From Paulownia fortunei (taxonomy: Eukaryota > Streptophyta > Magnoliopsida > Lamiales > Paulowniaceae): DNA of 64,000 bases. A program made the translations under genes and the position numbers. The notes below the pieces were generated by a model. That model saw only the letters and a list, made by a program, of their open reading frames with translations. It searched no databases and was not told where the DNA came from. The first letter of the stretch is position 1. The number at the start of each line of letters is the position of its first letter. Positions 34,348 through 45,300 of the stretch are shown here, one piece after another. The stretch covers positions 2,294,001-2,358,000 of the forward strand of contig CM033120.1 of assembly GCA_019321725.1 (NCBI GenBank), in the 5' to 3' direction.

Positions 34348-36510
34348 TGTTGGATTCGTTATAATCGCAGGGGTATACGCAACGAAAAATTAAAAAAAAA
34401 TCAAACATAAATTTAACCCCTTTGATTCGAAAGCGATTTTAATGATTGCGCTTATACAAGTGAATATATAAATAAATAGTAAATTCGAATTATACCTTTC
34501 ATACACTCCGATTGTTGTAGGGAATGAAGCAATTAATTACTTATCTTGGACTATCAGAACTCGCAGGAATCCAAGTGTCTTCCCTCTGTTAGGTCCACAA
34601 TATGGAATAGCAACACCAATCAAAAGAATTCGCTAGTATCCTTTTAATTGTTTACTAATTTAGAACTGGAGTAAATTTACAAGAATAATAAAGATTGATT
34701 CTTTAAGTTCTTGAAACAATAATATGAAGAGAATAACAAGAAACTAATTTTCTTTTTCTTTTTTTCCCTTGGAGAGTAAAATAGAAGACTTTAAACGAAA
34801 TAATTTTTGCTCATATTTTTTGAAATAGTTATGTAATTTTCATCCCTCATATTATAGGGCTTAAAATTTTAATCATTTTCCAACTTTTGGAAAGTTTTTC
34901 AATTTTGAAGTACTTCAAAACCTTATCTTTGAAGGACACCAAATCTTCCAAAAACTCTTTTATTTTCTCTCTGCTATTGTATATAGACTAATTTGAGACT
35001 ATATTAATCATCAAAATTATCTATATACATTCTTGATATTAATTTGATCTCTTCAAATAATATCAAGATAGATATATATATTATAATTATAATTATATAT
35101 AAATTAAATTTTAGTGGCCGATTTTATCCCATAAAATCAGTCACTATATTTATTTATCTATAAATATATTAATTAATATTTATTTAATTTATTCTCTTTA
35201 TATTTTAGTACGCTTCTTAAGTGATCCATATTAATTTTGGGCTTGGACTTAAAAATTCTCAAATCAATCCAATTGATTAATTTAATTTACTCCAATAGGG
35301 CTTCCTAATTAAATTAAGTCCAATTAAACAATCTAATTACTTAATTAAATAATTTAATTTAATTATTAAATTAAATAGAACCCTTAATTAATTAGTACAT
35401 CAATATTAATTAATTAATTTTCAACCATTGGATAAATTCTAAAATTTAGAAATGTTACTTTCCATAAAGATGTGTGATCTTCTTAGGTTCACTACTAAGC
35501 TAGTAGTGGGTTTGCAACATTTGCAACTTATGGATAAAAATTATTTTAATTAATTAATCTGCTTGGAATCAACTCCTTAATTCCAAAAACTTCACTATCC
35601 ATGAAAACACCTAACAAGTAATCATGGCAAACTAGTCTTAAGTGAAATAGCGAGTATACCTTTTTCAGTTGCGAGTATCATACACATACGATCATTTCAA
35701 CAACTAATCTCCCGATTGAATCTAGGAAATGGATTATAAGTTGAAACCCTAAATGATTCAATAATTGTGATCTCATTTCAAGTTCCAATAATTCTTGATG
35801 AATCACGATTCATCCTATCTTGGCCAAGGTCTTTGAATCATAAACTATAAAAATATAGGAGATTTCCTTATTTAAAAAGATAAGTGTCGAATTTTATGTT
35901 GGCCATTGACAAACCTCCATGCACATCAATGCAATACCCAACATACCCCCTTTGTAATTGTCAAGCAATCAGAAGATATATCAAAGTGTTGCAGGATGCA
36001 CACAAGGCTACCATCATCCCTCAAGTCCAAGGACTAATCCTGTACTATCGCAACATAGAAATTCTTATTTCGTCAGGCAAAGCCTCCAGCTAAGAATTTC
36101 TTACGGGCCATATTCGGTGTACTTGTTCCCTAACAAGCACCCACATACATGTACTTACATCTCTACGCTAATGTCAATGGAATGTAACATCCTCATCTCA
36201 CGAGCATGCATCATATATGCGAGTCTTACTAAGCTATTTGATGTCCCATATCAGAAAACTCTCGACTCGAAACTTATTTAAGACCAAAGCCTTATAGGCA
36301 TGTTCCATGATTGTCATCATATGCGCAACCACGCCCTATAGCTAAATTTGGTCTAAGGACTTTATCTAATGTGCAGAAATAAAAGATGCAAGACATAAGA
36401 TAAAGAAAATGCATTTTTATTAATATGATTCCCAATAAGATTGTCATTACAAAAGCAAAAGAGTATAATACACCCAATCCAATTGAGGCGTTGGGCATTC
36501 TACTCTAACA
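34348..36510 (-). repeat. 5' LTR of Copia-3
   Basis: The longer LTR, 2163 bp, TGTTGG...TAACA. It includes the 470-bp segment missing from its partner. Confidence 0.9.
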
Positions 36511-36515
36511 ATATA

Positions 36516-37420
36516 TGGTTGAATTCTTGATGTAATTTGACTTTGTTTAATATATTAATATGCTTTATTTTATGTCATTAAATATGCAACCCTTTTATGA
36601 AAGCTTGTGGGTCTTTGATGACAAGTCATTATATGTTTAATAGTATTTAGTTATTTTTTTAATAAAAACATGCTTTTATATGGTAGAAGTAATCCCGAAA
36701 GTTTCATGATGATCTAGTTTGTATATAAGATATTCCATGCCCTACTCGTGACTGTAAACTCAATTTTTAGTCTATATATGCTGAGATAGAATTATAACTT
36801 TACTATTAGAAGCTTAGTAAAATTCAATTTTGATTATAGTAGAAAATTTATCCAAGTGTTTGTATTGGAAATGATCTATTTATCCTAACATATTTTTTTA
36901 AATCAAGCATACATTTTGACCTAATAGTTGGAATTAGGTGATTCAATTGAAGCTAACAGACAAATACATAGTTTTCATGTTAATCACTTTTCTAAAATCA
37001 ACTAATTGGATTGAGAAAAAAATGTGACAAAAATTGGATCTGGAAAGGACATGTGAATTTATAGTATATTTGAAGTTCATTTGTAGTGTATTTGGATATG
37101 CTAATTTAGGCACTCTTCTATGATAAATAGGGGCTCTTGGATGACATTCAAGATACACAAAAATCCTTAGAAGGGGAAAAAAATTTATTATTGTCTTTCT
37201 TTAGGCTAAGTTTTCTAGTAGTAATGTAAGTTTCTTGTAGTAATAGAAATGTATTCTTTAGTTTTTCTTCTATTTTTATTATTTTTTATTTTATTATGTC
37301 TTTCTAAATTTCATTTAGTTGAGGAGAAAATGTGAATCTCTTGATGGATGAAGATGAATGGTTATAAAGGTGCATAATGTTCAGGTATGTTGTATTATTA
37401 TTTTAATTTTTGATTGAAAC
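36516..37420. other. Non-coding DNA right of Copia-3
   Basis: AT-rich. From about 37130 the style (GAGGAGAAAATGTGAATCTC, GGATGAAGATGAATGG) resembles gypsy LTR sequence and may belong to the Athila-like remnant downstream. No gene. Confidence 0.4.
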
Positions 37421-37423
37421 TCT

Positions 37424-37725
37424 TCTTGTTTTGTGGTGATTATTTTTTTATGTATCATCAATGACACAACAAATACTTAGGTTTATTTAACTTATTGTAC
37501 AGTTCTACTACACCAGTTGTTAATGTGAAATATTGATTTGTTGTAAATAAAGGTGTGCATAAATAAATATTGCATTAAAACCATTTTCGTTTAGTGGTGA
37601 TTATTGATTTTTATATTACTAATGGTACAATAAATACTTGAGTTTATTTAACTTATTGTACGGTTCTATTACACCAACTGCTAACATGAACTTTAATTTA
37701 TTGTAGATAAAGTTGTGCATAAATA
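37424..37725. repeat. Tandem duplication, about 155-165 bp unit, two copies
   Basis: GTGGTGATTATT, then GTTTATTTAACTTATTGTAC, then AGTTCTACTACACCA or GGTTCTATTACACCA, then TTGTA(A/G)ATAAAG(G/T)TGTGCATAAATA appear twice in the same order. Confidence 0.8.
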
Positions 37726-38157
37726 CTTGATCCCATAATCAAATATTAGTGTTAAAAGATAATTTACAAATATTAAGATAATATCATGATTACCTTAATG
37801 CATGAGTTATTTGATAATATCTTTCCATTTGAACTTTCATTATGTATGGATTCCCATATTAGCATTTAAAAGAGGTATAAAGAATAAATAATCGTTCCTC
37901 TATCCAAAACTCAAGAGCAGATTCCTAACCTTCAGTACTTTTATTACTTTGATTTTTTAGTTATAATATTTTTTTTTCTTTATATTCTATATTACATAAA
38001 ACCCATCTTTTAATAAATATAATCCTAAAAACTTCAAACAACTTCCCTATGGATCGATCTCGAACTCCCAAAAAATTTATTACTTGATACAACATGCACT
38101 TGGGTTTGCAATCTTAAAGTTGTAGCACCATTTCACAGTAACAACTGTTATTGTTGT

Positions 38158-38960
38158 TGGACACATTATTTCATCAAAAGGTATTGAAGTAGGCAAATCT
38201 AAAATCTAGTTAATTGTCAATTTACCAATACCAAAATATGAGAAAGAGATAAGATCATTTTTAGGACATATTGATTTTTATAGAAGATTTATCAAAGATT
38301 TTAGTATAATAACTAAACCCTTTTATAATCTTCTAACAAAAGAAACTATTTTTGAATGAACTGAAAATTGTGAAAATATTTTTGTTAAGCTTAAAAACAT
38401 GCTTATGTCTACTTCAATCATGCAGCCTCTAGATTGGACTTTACCTTTTGAAATAATGTGTAATGCTAGTGATTATGATGTTGGAGCTATTTTAGGACAA
38501 ATAAAAGATAAGAAGTCATATGTCATTTATTATGCAAGTAAAACTTTAAATAGTGTTCAATTGAATTATTCAACAAATGAAAAAAAATTACTTGTTGTAG
38601 TTTTTGCATTTGACTAATTTAGATATTTATCTTGTTGGCTCACTAGTTGTTATTTTCAGTGATCATGCAACTTTAAAATATCTTTTGTCAAAAAAAATAT
38701 CAAACCTAGACTGATTAGGTGGATTCTCTTACTTTAAGAATTCAACATTACGATTCGAGATAAGAAATGAGTAGAGAATGTGATGACTGATCATTTGTCG
38801 AAACTTGTTTGTGATGACTTATTTCAAACTGCACCCATTAATGACACTTTTGCTAATGAACAACTATTTAATATTTCTATTTTACTTTGGTTTGCTGACA
38901 TTGTTAATTTTCTTATGACAAGAAAGATGCCACCGCATTGGAATTCCCAAGATAAAAAAA
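38158..38960 (+). pseudogene. Gypsy RT C-terminus and RNase H
   Basis: RT thumb/connection motifs, then RNase H: NASDYDVGAILGQ, YYASKTLN, QLNYSTNEKK, LLVVVFAFD (38399-38617). An in-frame TAG follows FAFD and further stops occur (SFVKKNIKPRLIRW region). The motif set is that of the Athila/Tat branch of gypsy. Confidence 0.8.
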
Positions 38961-38992
38961 GTTTTTGACCGAGGTGAAAAACTTTTATTGGG

Positions 38993-40175
38993 ATGATCCA
39001 TACATATTCAAATATTATTCTAATCAAATCTTTTAGAGATGTGTGTCTCACAATGAGAAAGATAATGTTCTTAAATTTTGCGTTCAGATCATGTAGTGGT
39101 CACTTTTCGGTAAAGAAAATTACTGCAAATATCTTGCAATGTAGATTTTATTGGCCAACTCTTCTCAAAGACACTTACACTTTATGCAAAAGTTGCAAAA
39201 ATTATCAAAAGTTATGATTCATTTTAAAGCAAAACATGATGTCCCTACACCCTATCATAGTGATTGAAATATTTGACTATTGGGGTATTAACTTCATGTC
39301 CATTTCCAATATCATTTGTTTTATTTACATATTGGTCGTCATATATTATGTATCAATATGGGTCGAGGCAATTCCCTGTCGAAACATTGATCACTAAATA
39401 GTGATAAAAAATTTAAAAGAACATATTTTAAGTCGATTTGGAATTTCTCGATCCATTATCAGTGATGAGGAAAAATATTTTTGTAACAAAAAGTTTTGGC
39501 ACTTTAACTCTTTCCACAGTTTTGGAATCATATATAAACTTGCAACCCCTTATAACCCTCAGACAAATGGACAAATTGAACTCGCAAATAGGTAGATAAA
39601 ATAAATTTTGGAAAAGACAACTAACCCAAATTGTAAAGATTGATTCTCTTGATCTTACCGATACGCTTTGGGCATATAGAACTCCTTTTAAAACATCATT
39701 AAGCATGTCTCCTCATATGATAGTTTATGGAAAACCTTGTCAATTACTTCTTGAATTTTAACATAAAGCTTATTGGCCAATCAAAATGTTTAACTTCAAC
39801 CTTGATGAAACTTCAAAATTATGCAAACTGAAAATTAATAAACTTCAAATATTGAAAAATGATGCATATAAGAATTCTAAAATTCATAAAGTAAGAATCA
39901 ACGAATTTTATGAAAATAAAATTTCAAGAAAAATATTTTAAGTTGGTTAATAGGTTTTACTTTGTAATTCTCGATTGCTTTTATTTTTTGAAAAATAGAG
40001 ATTAAGGTGGAGTGGTCCTTTTATTGTAAAAGATATATATCCTGATGCGGCAATTAACAATGAGAATCCTAGAAATAGTAATACATTCAAAGTAAACGGA
40101 CAAAAACTTAAATCATTTTTAGAGAATCAATTTTCACAAGAGGAAATTGTTTTCTTTCTAACCCTTGTTATGATT
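38993..40175 (+). pseudogene. Gypsy integrase remnant
   Basis: The H-H-C-C zinc-binding region is readable as GHFSVKKITANILQCRFYWP and CKSCKNYQK (39100-39217). Core: DYWGINFM near 39278, ISDEEKYF near 39460, and PQTNGQIELANR near 39560 with the catalytic glutamate. A C-terminal stretch with VNGQKLKSFLENQFSQEE ends near 40145. Several frameshifts and stops. Confidence 0.78.
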
Positions 40176-41720
40176 AGTATATGTTTGTATATATATATAC
40201 ATATTTTCTCTAACTTTGTTTGTTTTGCAGGCTATCTTTCTTTTAGTTTCTTTTCTTTTCTTTTTTCGATTAAGTGAAGGATAACGGTAATCCGTGGTTA
40301 TTAAAGTCAGACTTATTAGTTTTCCAAACAACTGAAATCTCTATACATGATTTTTCTCTTTTCTCAATCTTTTTCCTTGTTCTTCTCAAAATGGATGACA
40401 TTCTTCCTAAAAATGCAATTTTAAAAATTTATAAAATCAGGATTGAAATATTAAGGATGCTTATGCACAAGAGCATCACAGTGGACATACGATAAATAAT
40501 TGAAGCAAAGGTAACAGTAGCTGTTGAGTTTTCACATGAGTTTTCAATACTTACTATTATATCATTTGAAATTTATGTTCTTATTTTATGAATTATCCTA
40601 AATATGAATTATCTTTATATTAACTAGTATATAATTTTTTTAGTTAATTGTCTAAGTGTATCATCCCAAAATTTGATATTGATTTTTAATTGATTATTAT
40701 CCTAAATTTATTTTATTCAGGATGTTGTAATATATATATATAGTTCAAAGAAATCAATAAAATTGAAAAGGGTTCATTGGTTGGCTTCTTCATTTTTCTT
40801 CTAATGGTAATGAGTTCGAATCTCTCAAATCATAAAAATGGATTTTTTGGCAAAAAACATTAATAATATATAATATAATTATAAATAATATATAAAATAT
40901 TAAATGGCACGAGTTTGGACCGATCTTAAACCTGAGGCGATTCTAAAGTGGGTTTTGATTTAAACGGGTCGGTTCATGGGTTGTGTTGAATTATATTTAT
41001 TGGGCCCAATAAGGGCTTAATTCATATAATGAAAACCGACTCAAGTAATCCGTACTATTTATGGGCCGATGTTGAACCGATTATGAGCTGGCACAGTTAA
41101 GCCTAGCTGAATTGACAACTATAGTTCAGATGTATCAACTAGAGGTGCAATGCACTAACTTGTATTTTAATCTTGTTTGGTTATAAAGATGGGAATTTTT
41201 TAAAGCTTAATAATAAAATCGATAGTGGAACCATAAAAAATATAAACAATTCCCATTTTCTTTTCACAAAATATCTAAAAACTGACTTTTTCATGGTCAT
41301 TTGTCGAATAAAAGACTAAAAAATCTTCTACTATCTAAAGACATCTTGATGCAATATGCATTTGGAGTAAATGGCATTTTATGGTAAAAACATAAATAAT
41401 AAAAAAAAAAAGTAATTATCCCTTTGTATTTCCTTAGGCTAGCCTTGGTTGCGCTTGATAGATGCCCAATCAAGATCAATATTCAGTTCATTATACATTG
41501 TAGGCCAGTTATGTAATCCAAGAGCTTGCTTGATAGTGGATAACGCTCCCTTGGCCTCATCTATAATCACAGAACTAGGGTAACCCAAATTAAATTATAA
41601 ATCATTGTATTGGCCAGATGAATTATTGTCATTGGATCCATACTTTTTGGAGGGTGTTTGGGGGGTTATTAGGTGAATGCTTGCAAGAAATTCTTGGATG
41701 GATGGATTGGGTGCCGGAAA
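40176..41720. other. Intergenic DNA between the gypsy remnant and NDB1
   Basis: 40190-40300 continues gypsy-like 3' untranslated sequence. 40905-41130 is a GC-richer block with CGGGTCGG and GGGCC motifs, repeat-like but unclassified. On the minus strand at 41449-41578 there is a short protein-like stretch (DEAKGALSTIKQAL, NELNIDLDWASIKRNQ) ending in a stop; it may be a leftover exon, but I do not recognise it. Confidence 0.4.
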
Positions 41721-41800
41721 GGAGCGGATATGAAGTGTGCCTTTTCGAAAAGGTGCTAATATGAAGTGTGCCTTTCCGGAAAGGCACGAATATGAAGTGT
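41711..41800. repeat. Short tandem repeat of palindromes
   Basis: ATATGAAGTGTGCC recurs every 31-34 bp. 41768-41787 is a perfect 20-bp palindrome, GTGCCTTTCCGGAAAGGCAC. 41737-41756 is its near copy with one mismatched pair, and a partial third copy (GTGCCGGAAAGG) begins at 41711. Confidence 0.85.
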
Positions 41801-42270
41801 CAAAGTACTGTTAAGGTAAAAATTTAAAACTCTGTTAATTGATTATTTTTTTTAATTATATGAAGGCGTGATCCTTATCTCAAGTTTCGGCACCGTACAA
41901 CCAAATCTCGGTCATGTCTATGACATTCTCAATCAATTCAATACTATTAGGAATGAGTAGTAAAAATCACCAACGCCCAACAGCCAGCAATAATGCACCA
42001 TGCACCCAGTCTACTTTATAATGACCCTCATAATTAGCAATAAGGTTGAGGCAGCAGTCAGCTTGATAATTTTCACAAAGTAATGCCAAATACCATATAA
42101 GTTCAAGAGCCAGAAAAACTCAATTAAAATCAGAAAAATTAGACATCGTGGCCATACTTGTATACTTTGAACAAAAAACATTACACTGGAATATACGTAA
42201 ATGAACTCCACAAGAATACTGCACCTATCATAATCTTATATGTGCAGATGTGTGTTTGTATGCGGGGCGC

Positions 42271-42300
42271 GTGTGAGAGAGAGAGAGAGAGAGAGAGCAG
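42271..42300. repeat. (GA)n microsatellite in the NDB1 3' region
   Basis: About 13 GA dinucleotides followed by CAGCAACAGCAGCA. It lies 50-75 bp past the NDB1 stop codon, so it is probably in the 3' untranslated region, as a CT repeat in the mRNA. Confidence 0.85.
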
Positions 42301-42347
42301 CAACAGCAGCACATCTGAAAATGCAAGTTTTTCCTTAGCACTCCATT

Positions 42348-45300
42348 TCAGATGCGACTTGAATCTCTCCCAAACACGTATCTCCTCGACCAGTCACCTA
42401 TTACTAGCAACCTTGTGCGCCAGCTAACTTGCTTACTGCGTGTCAACTTAATTTATCACTCAAATGGTAATAGAGAAGAATGCTATAGAATTTTTTGAAA
42501 ATGTACTGACCTTGCATATACAGAATACCAAAGCCATTGTGTACTCCGTCCCAAAGAAACCCAGTCTCCTGGCAGCTCAGCTGCTGCTTGCTCCCCGCCA
42601 AGAGGGGCAAACTGCCCAAGATGTCGGTACCTAGTGGTCAAGACTCAGGAAGAATCACGAATGGGTGATAAAATTTTCTCTGCAAATTATATACTCTAAA
42701 AGAGAATCTCAAGAACCATTGGATGTGCTGATCCCATCAGAGCCAAGGACTTCCGAAATCAAACACTTAAACACTGCATCTGTTATGGCATTATCCATGT
42801 TTATCATTGAATAGAACAGGTAAAGAATGAGGAAAGGCACTGACAAAACGATGAAAAGTTTATCGTAGTTTTACCAAAAGCTTAGTCATCTAACATCACT
42901 TAAAGTTCTTTCTTACTGAAAACCGTTATCGACGATCCTCGATACAGAAGAAAGAGTTCGGGCATTATTCTAACTATTCATATCTAAAATTAACTGTTAA
43001 GTTTTTGAAAAAATTAGAAATTTTGAGAAGGCCTTAATTGAACTTCATACCATATGGGCTGGTAATGTGTGATTGACAAATCTTGCTGGTTTTGGCCAGT
43101 AACAAATGGTACATCGAACGCAAACAAAGAAAAGTGAGTCCACAAATGAATATTTTATGCTTCCATGAGTTTGTCCCCTTATATGCCAGTCTGCCTGATA
43201 CAGCAGCAACAAGTCCAAGTAGGATGGTAGCTATCTCTTGATCATGGTACGAATAAGCCGACACAGAGAAAATGAAAAGAAAATGCTACAGTTTTATAAG
43301 ACTTGGGATGGAGAAAAGCACAAATGGGAGACGAGCGGGCACAAGGCAGGAAGATGCAGATTACACATGGAAGGAAAGGCTTCTGATGATTTGGATGGAC
43401 AACTGCTTACTAATAATATCAGTTGGTAGGATCTGAAAGGAATGCAAACAGCATGGACAAGTATGGAAAACTAGATATGTGTTAGACGTGCCATTTTATA
43501 CACGGTTACTTCTTATATATTCATGTAATTCTGAGATACACTTGCTGAATAAACTCCTAAGGAAAGAAATCAGTGAGATGTTGATCCAAAGAAAAAGGTC
43601 TACCGGAAAGGGCGAAATTCATGACGACCACCACTTCTGAACTTGCGAGGGCCCTCTGGATTCTGTTTACATTTTTCCATTTTGTTAAAGCACCTTGAAA
43701 GATATGCACCTTGTTGAGCAGCAACCTGATACGCAAGGTATTAAACCAAAACTCGTTATTTGATGGTCAGTGAAGGACAGAGGCATTGATATCCAAGCAA
43801 TGACGCAAACTTACTTGTGCGGTAGCAGGAAGGCTCTTTGTCTGTTTATCCACAATTGATAGTGCTAACTTGAACCCTTCAATATCTACCTCTTCTCGAT
43901 CATTTCCGTACATATCTTTTAGTAGGTCACTTACTTCAAATAGATGCTTGCTCTTCAAATACAGTTCCACTTGTGGGTACCGGATAATAATATCTTCAAT
44001 CACATCTTGGAATTCTTCCATGGTTAAGGTACCAGAATTGTCTTTGTCTGCAGCTTTAAATATTTCTGAGATATCTTCCTGAAAAATAAACCGAAGTTGG
44101 CAATGATATGCACTACTTAAGAGAATCATTCCATCACCTGGAATATTAAGTGTAAAATCTCAAGATGATTTTGTGATAACTTCAATGTAAAAAACAGGTA
44201 CCGCAGATAAATGCAAAGTTCATGAACTTGAGAGAACTTCAGCTATTTCTTTCTTTCATTCAAAATTTTATTGTACCAATTAACAACAGTGATAATATAA
44301 CTTCTTGTTATCATAACTCCAAGACCAATTATTTTCTAAATATTTTCAAGTCAGTTCGATGTAGTGCATTTGACATTTAAACTTGTAGAGCAACTGCTTA
44401 TCGATAAAACCCAATGGTTTCAATGTTTGCTCCGCGAGACCTAAGATTAACAACATTATTTGTACAGATTTGCAAAAAGGGATGTCTCAGATCAAAGAGT
44501 GTAAATGGAAGGTAACAGAGTGGCTTGAGTTTTTAATATGCTGCAAATAACGTAGGGCACCGTAAACTATCTAAATTACCACAATTTTTTTTTGATCTAC
44601 GGTGGCACAATCACCAAGAGCATATGCATCCTCACATCCCTTTACTCGCAACCATTCATCAGTTGCCAGAACACGTCTATTGCCCTGCAAACGAAATAAA
44701 GCACACACAATAATTGATGTGGCAGCAGTCATCACATCTTAATATTCAACTGGTTCAAAATCAAAGAAATCGAGTATTTAGAAGCAAAGAGCCCATTAAC
44801 AATAACACAGCAACAAGACTATGCAACAGCCAAAAAGAATAAACCATAATACCAAATTACCTGGCCAATTTGTTCCATAAAGTCCTTCACAACTGGTCGA
44901 GTGCCAACTCCAGTTGACCATACTACCATTCCATGTGGTATAGAAATATCCTCTCCGGTGGACTTCGCTTTCATGTTAATCATTCTCTCTGAAACACTCA
45001 TGACTCGGTGTCCTGTTAAAACTTCAATACCATCTCTTTGAAATTTCTGTTCGGCAAATGAGCTAATCCTTTCATCAAACCTACAGAAAAACGAGATGTC
45101 GGTGTTATGATGTCATTTTAACTTCCAGACATGAAAAGTGGAGAAAGTTAGTTGGGACAACCTGCTAAATGAGTTACATTGACATGCACAGACTAATAGG
45201 TTTCCTCGTGTAACTTTTTGAAGAACCCTAATGTAGAGAACCACTATTTCCACCAAAACTCACAGTTTTGACTTCAATTATTATATAAGTGCCTCTTTCT

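Larger units (their letters stand above)
27110..36515 (-). mobile_element. Copia-3: Ty1-copia element with long LTRs, minus strand
   Basis: LTRs 27115-28823 and 34348-36510, both TGTTGG...TAACA. A perfect 5-bp target duplication ATATA lies at 27110-27114 and 36511-36515. The interior has polypurine tract, RNase H, RT, integrase, protease, zinc knuckle and gag in minus-strand order, and a leader of about 1.6 kb. Many stops disable it. LTR length of about 2.1 kb and the GTGGGAGAT polypurine tract suggest the Angela/Tork-type copia group (inference). Confidence 0.92.
37880..40175 (+). mobile_element. Athila-like Ty3-gypsy remnant with internal deletion
   Basis: 37880-38110 has the character of an LTR 3' end of this group (TCCCTATGGATCGATCTCGA near 38045, then CACTTGGGTTTGC). 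About 50 bases later the sequence is already in late RT (GHIISSKGIEVGKSKI, RSFLGH, FYRRFIKDFS). Gag, protease and most of RT are missing. No second LTR was identified. Confidence 0.7.

Noticed and set aside
40905..41130. Possible fifth hAT-like element
   Set aside because: It has the CGGGTCGG style and an end like TTGACAACTA, but I could not find a matching left end or an 8-bp duplication.
43034..43264. 76-codon minus-strand frame in NDB1 intron 8
   Set aside because: It lies within an intron with good splice sites on both sides, and the exons either side join in frame without it.
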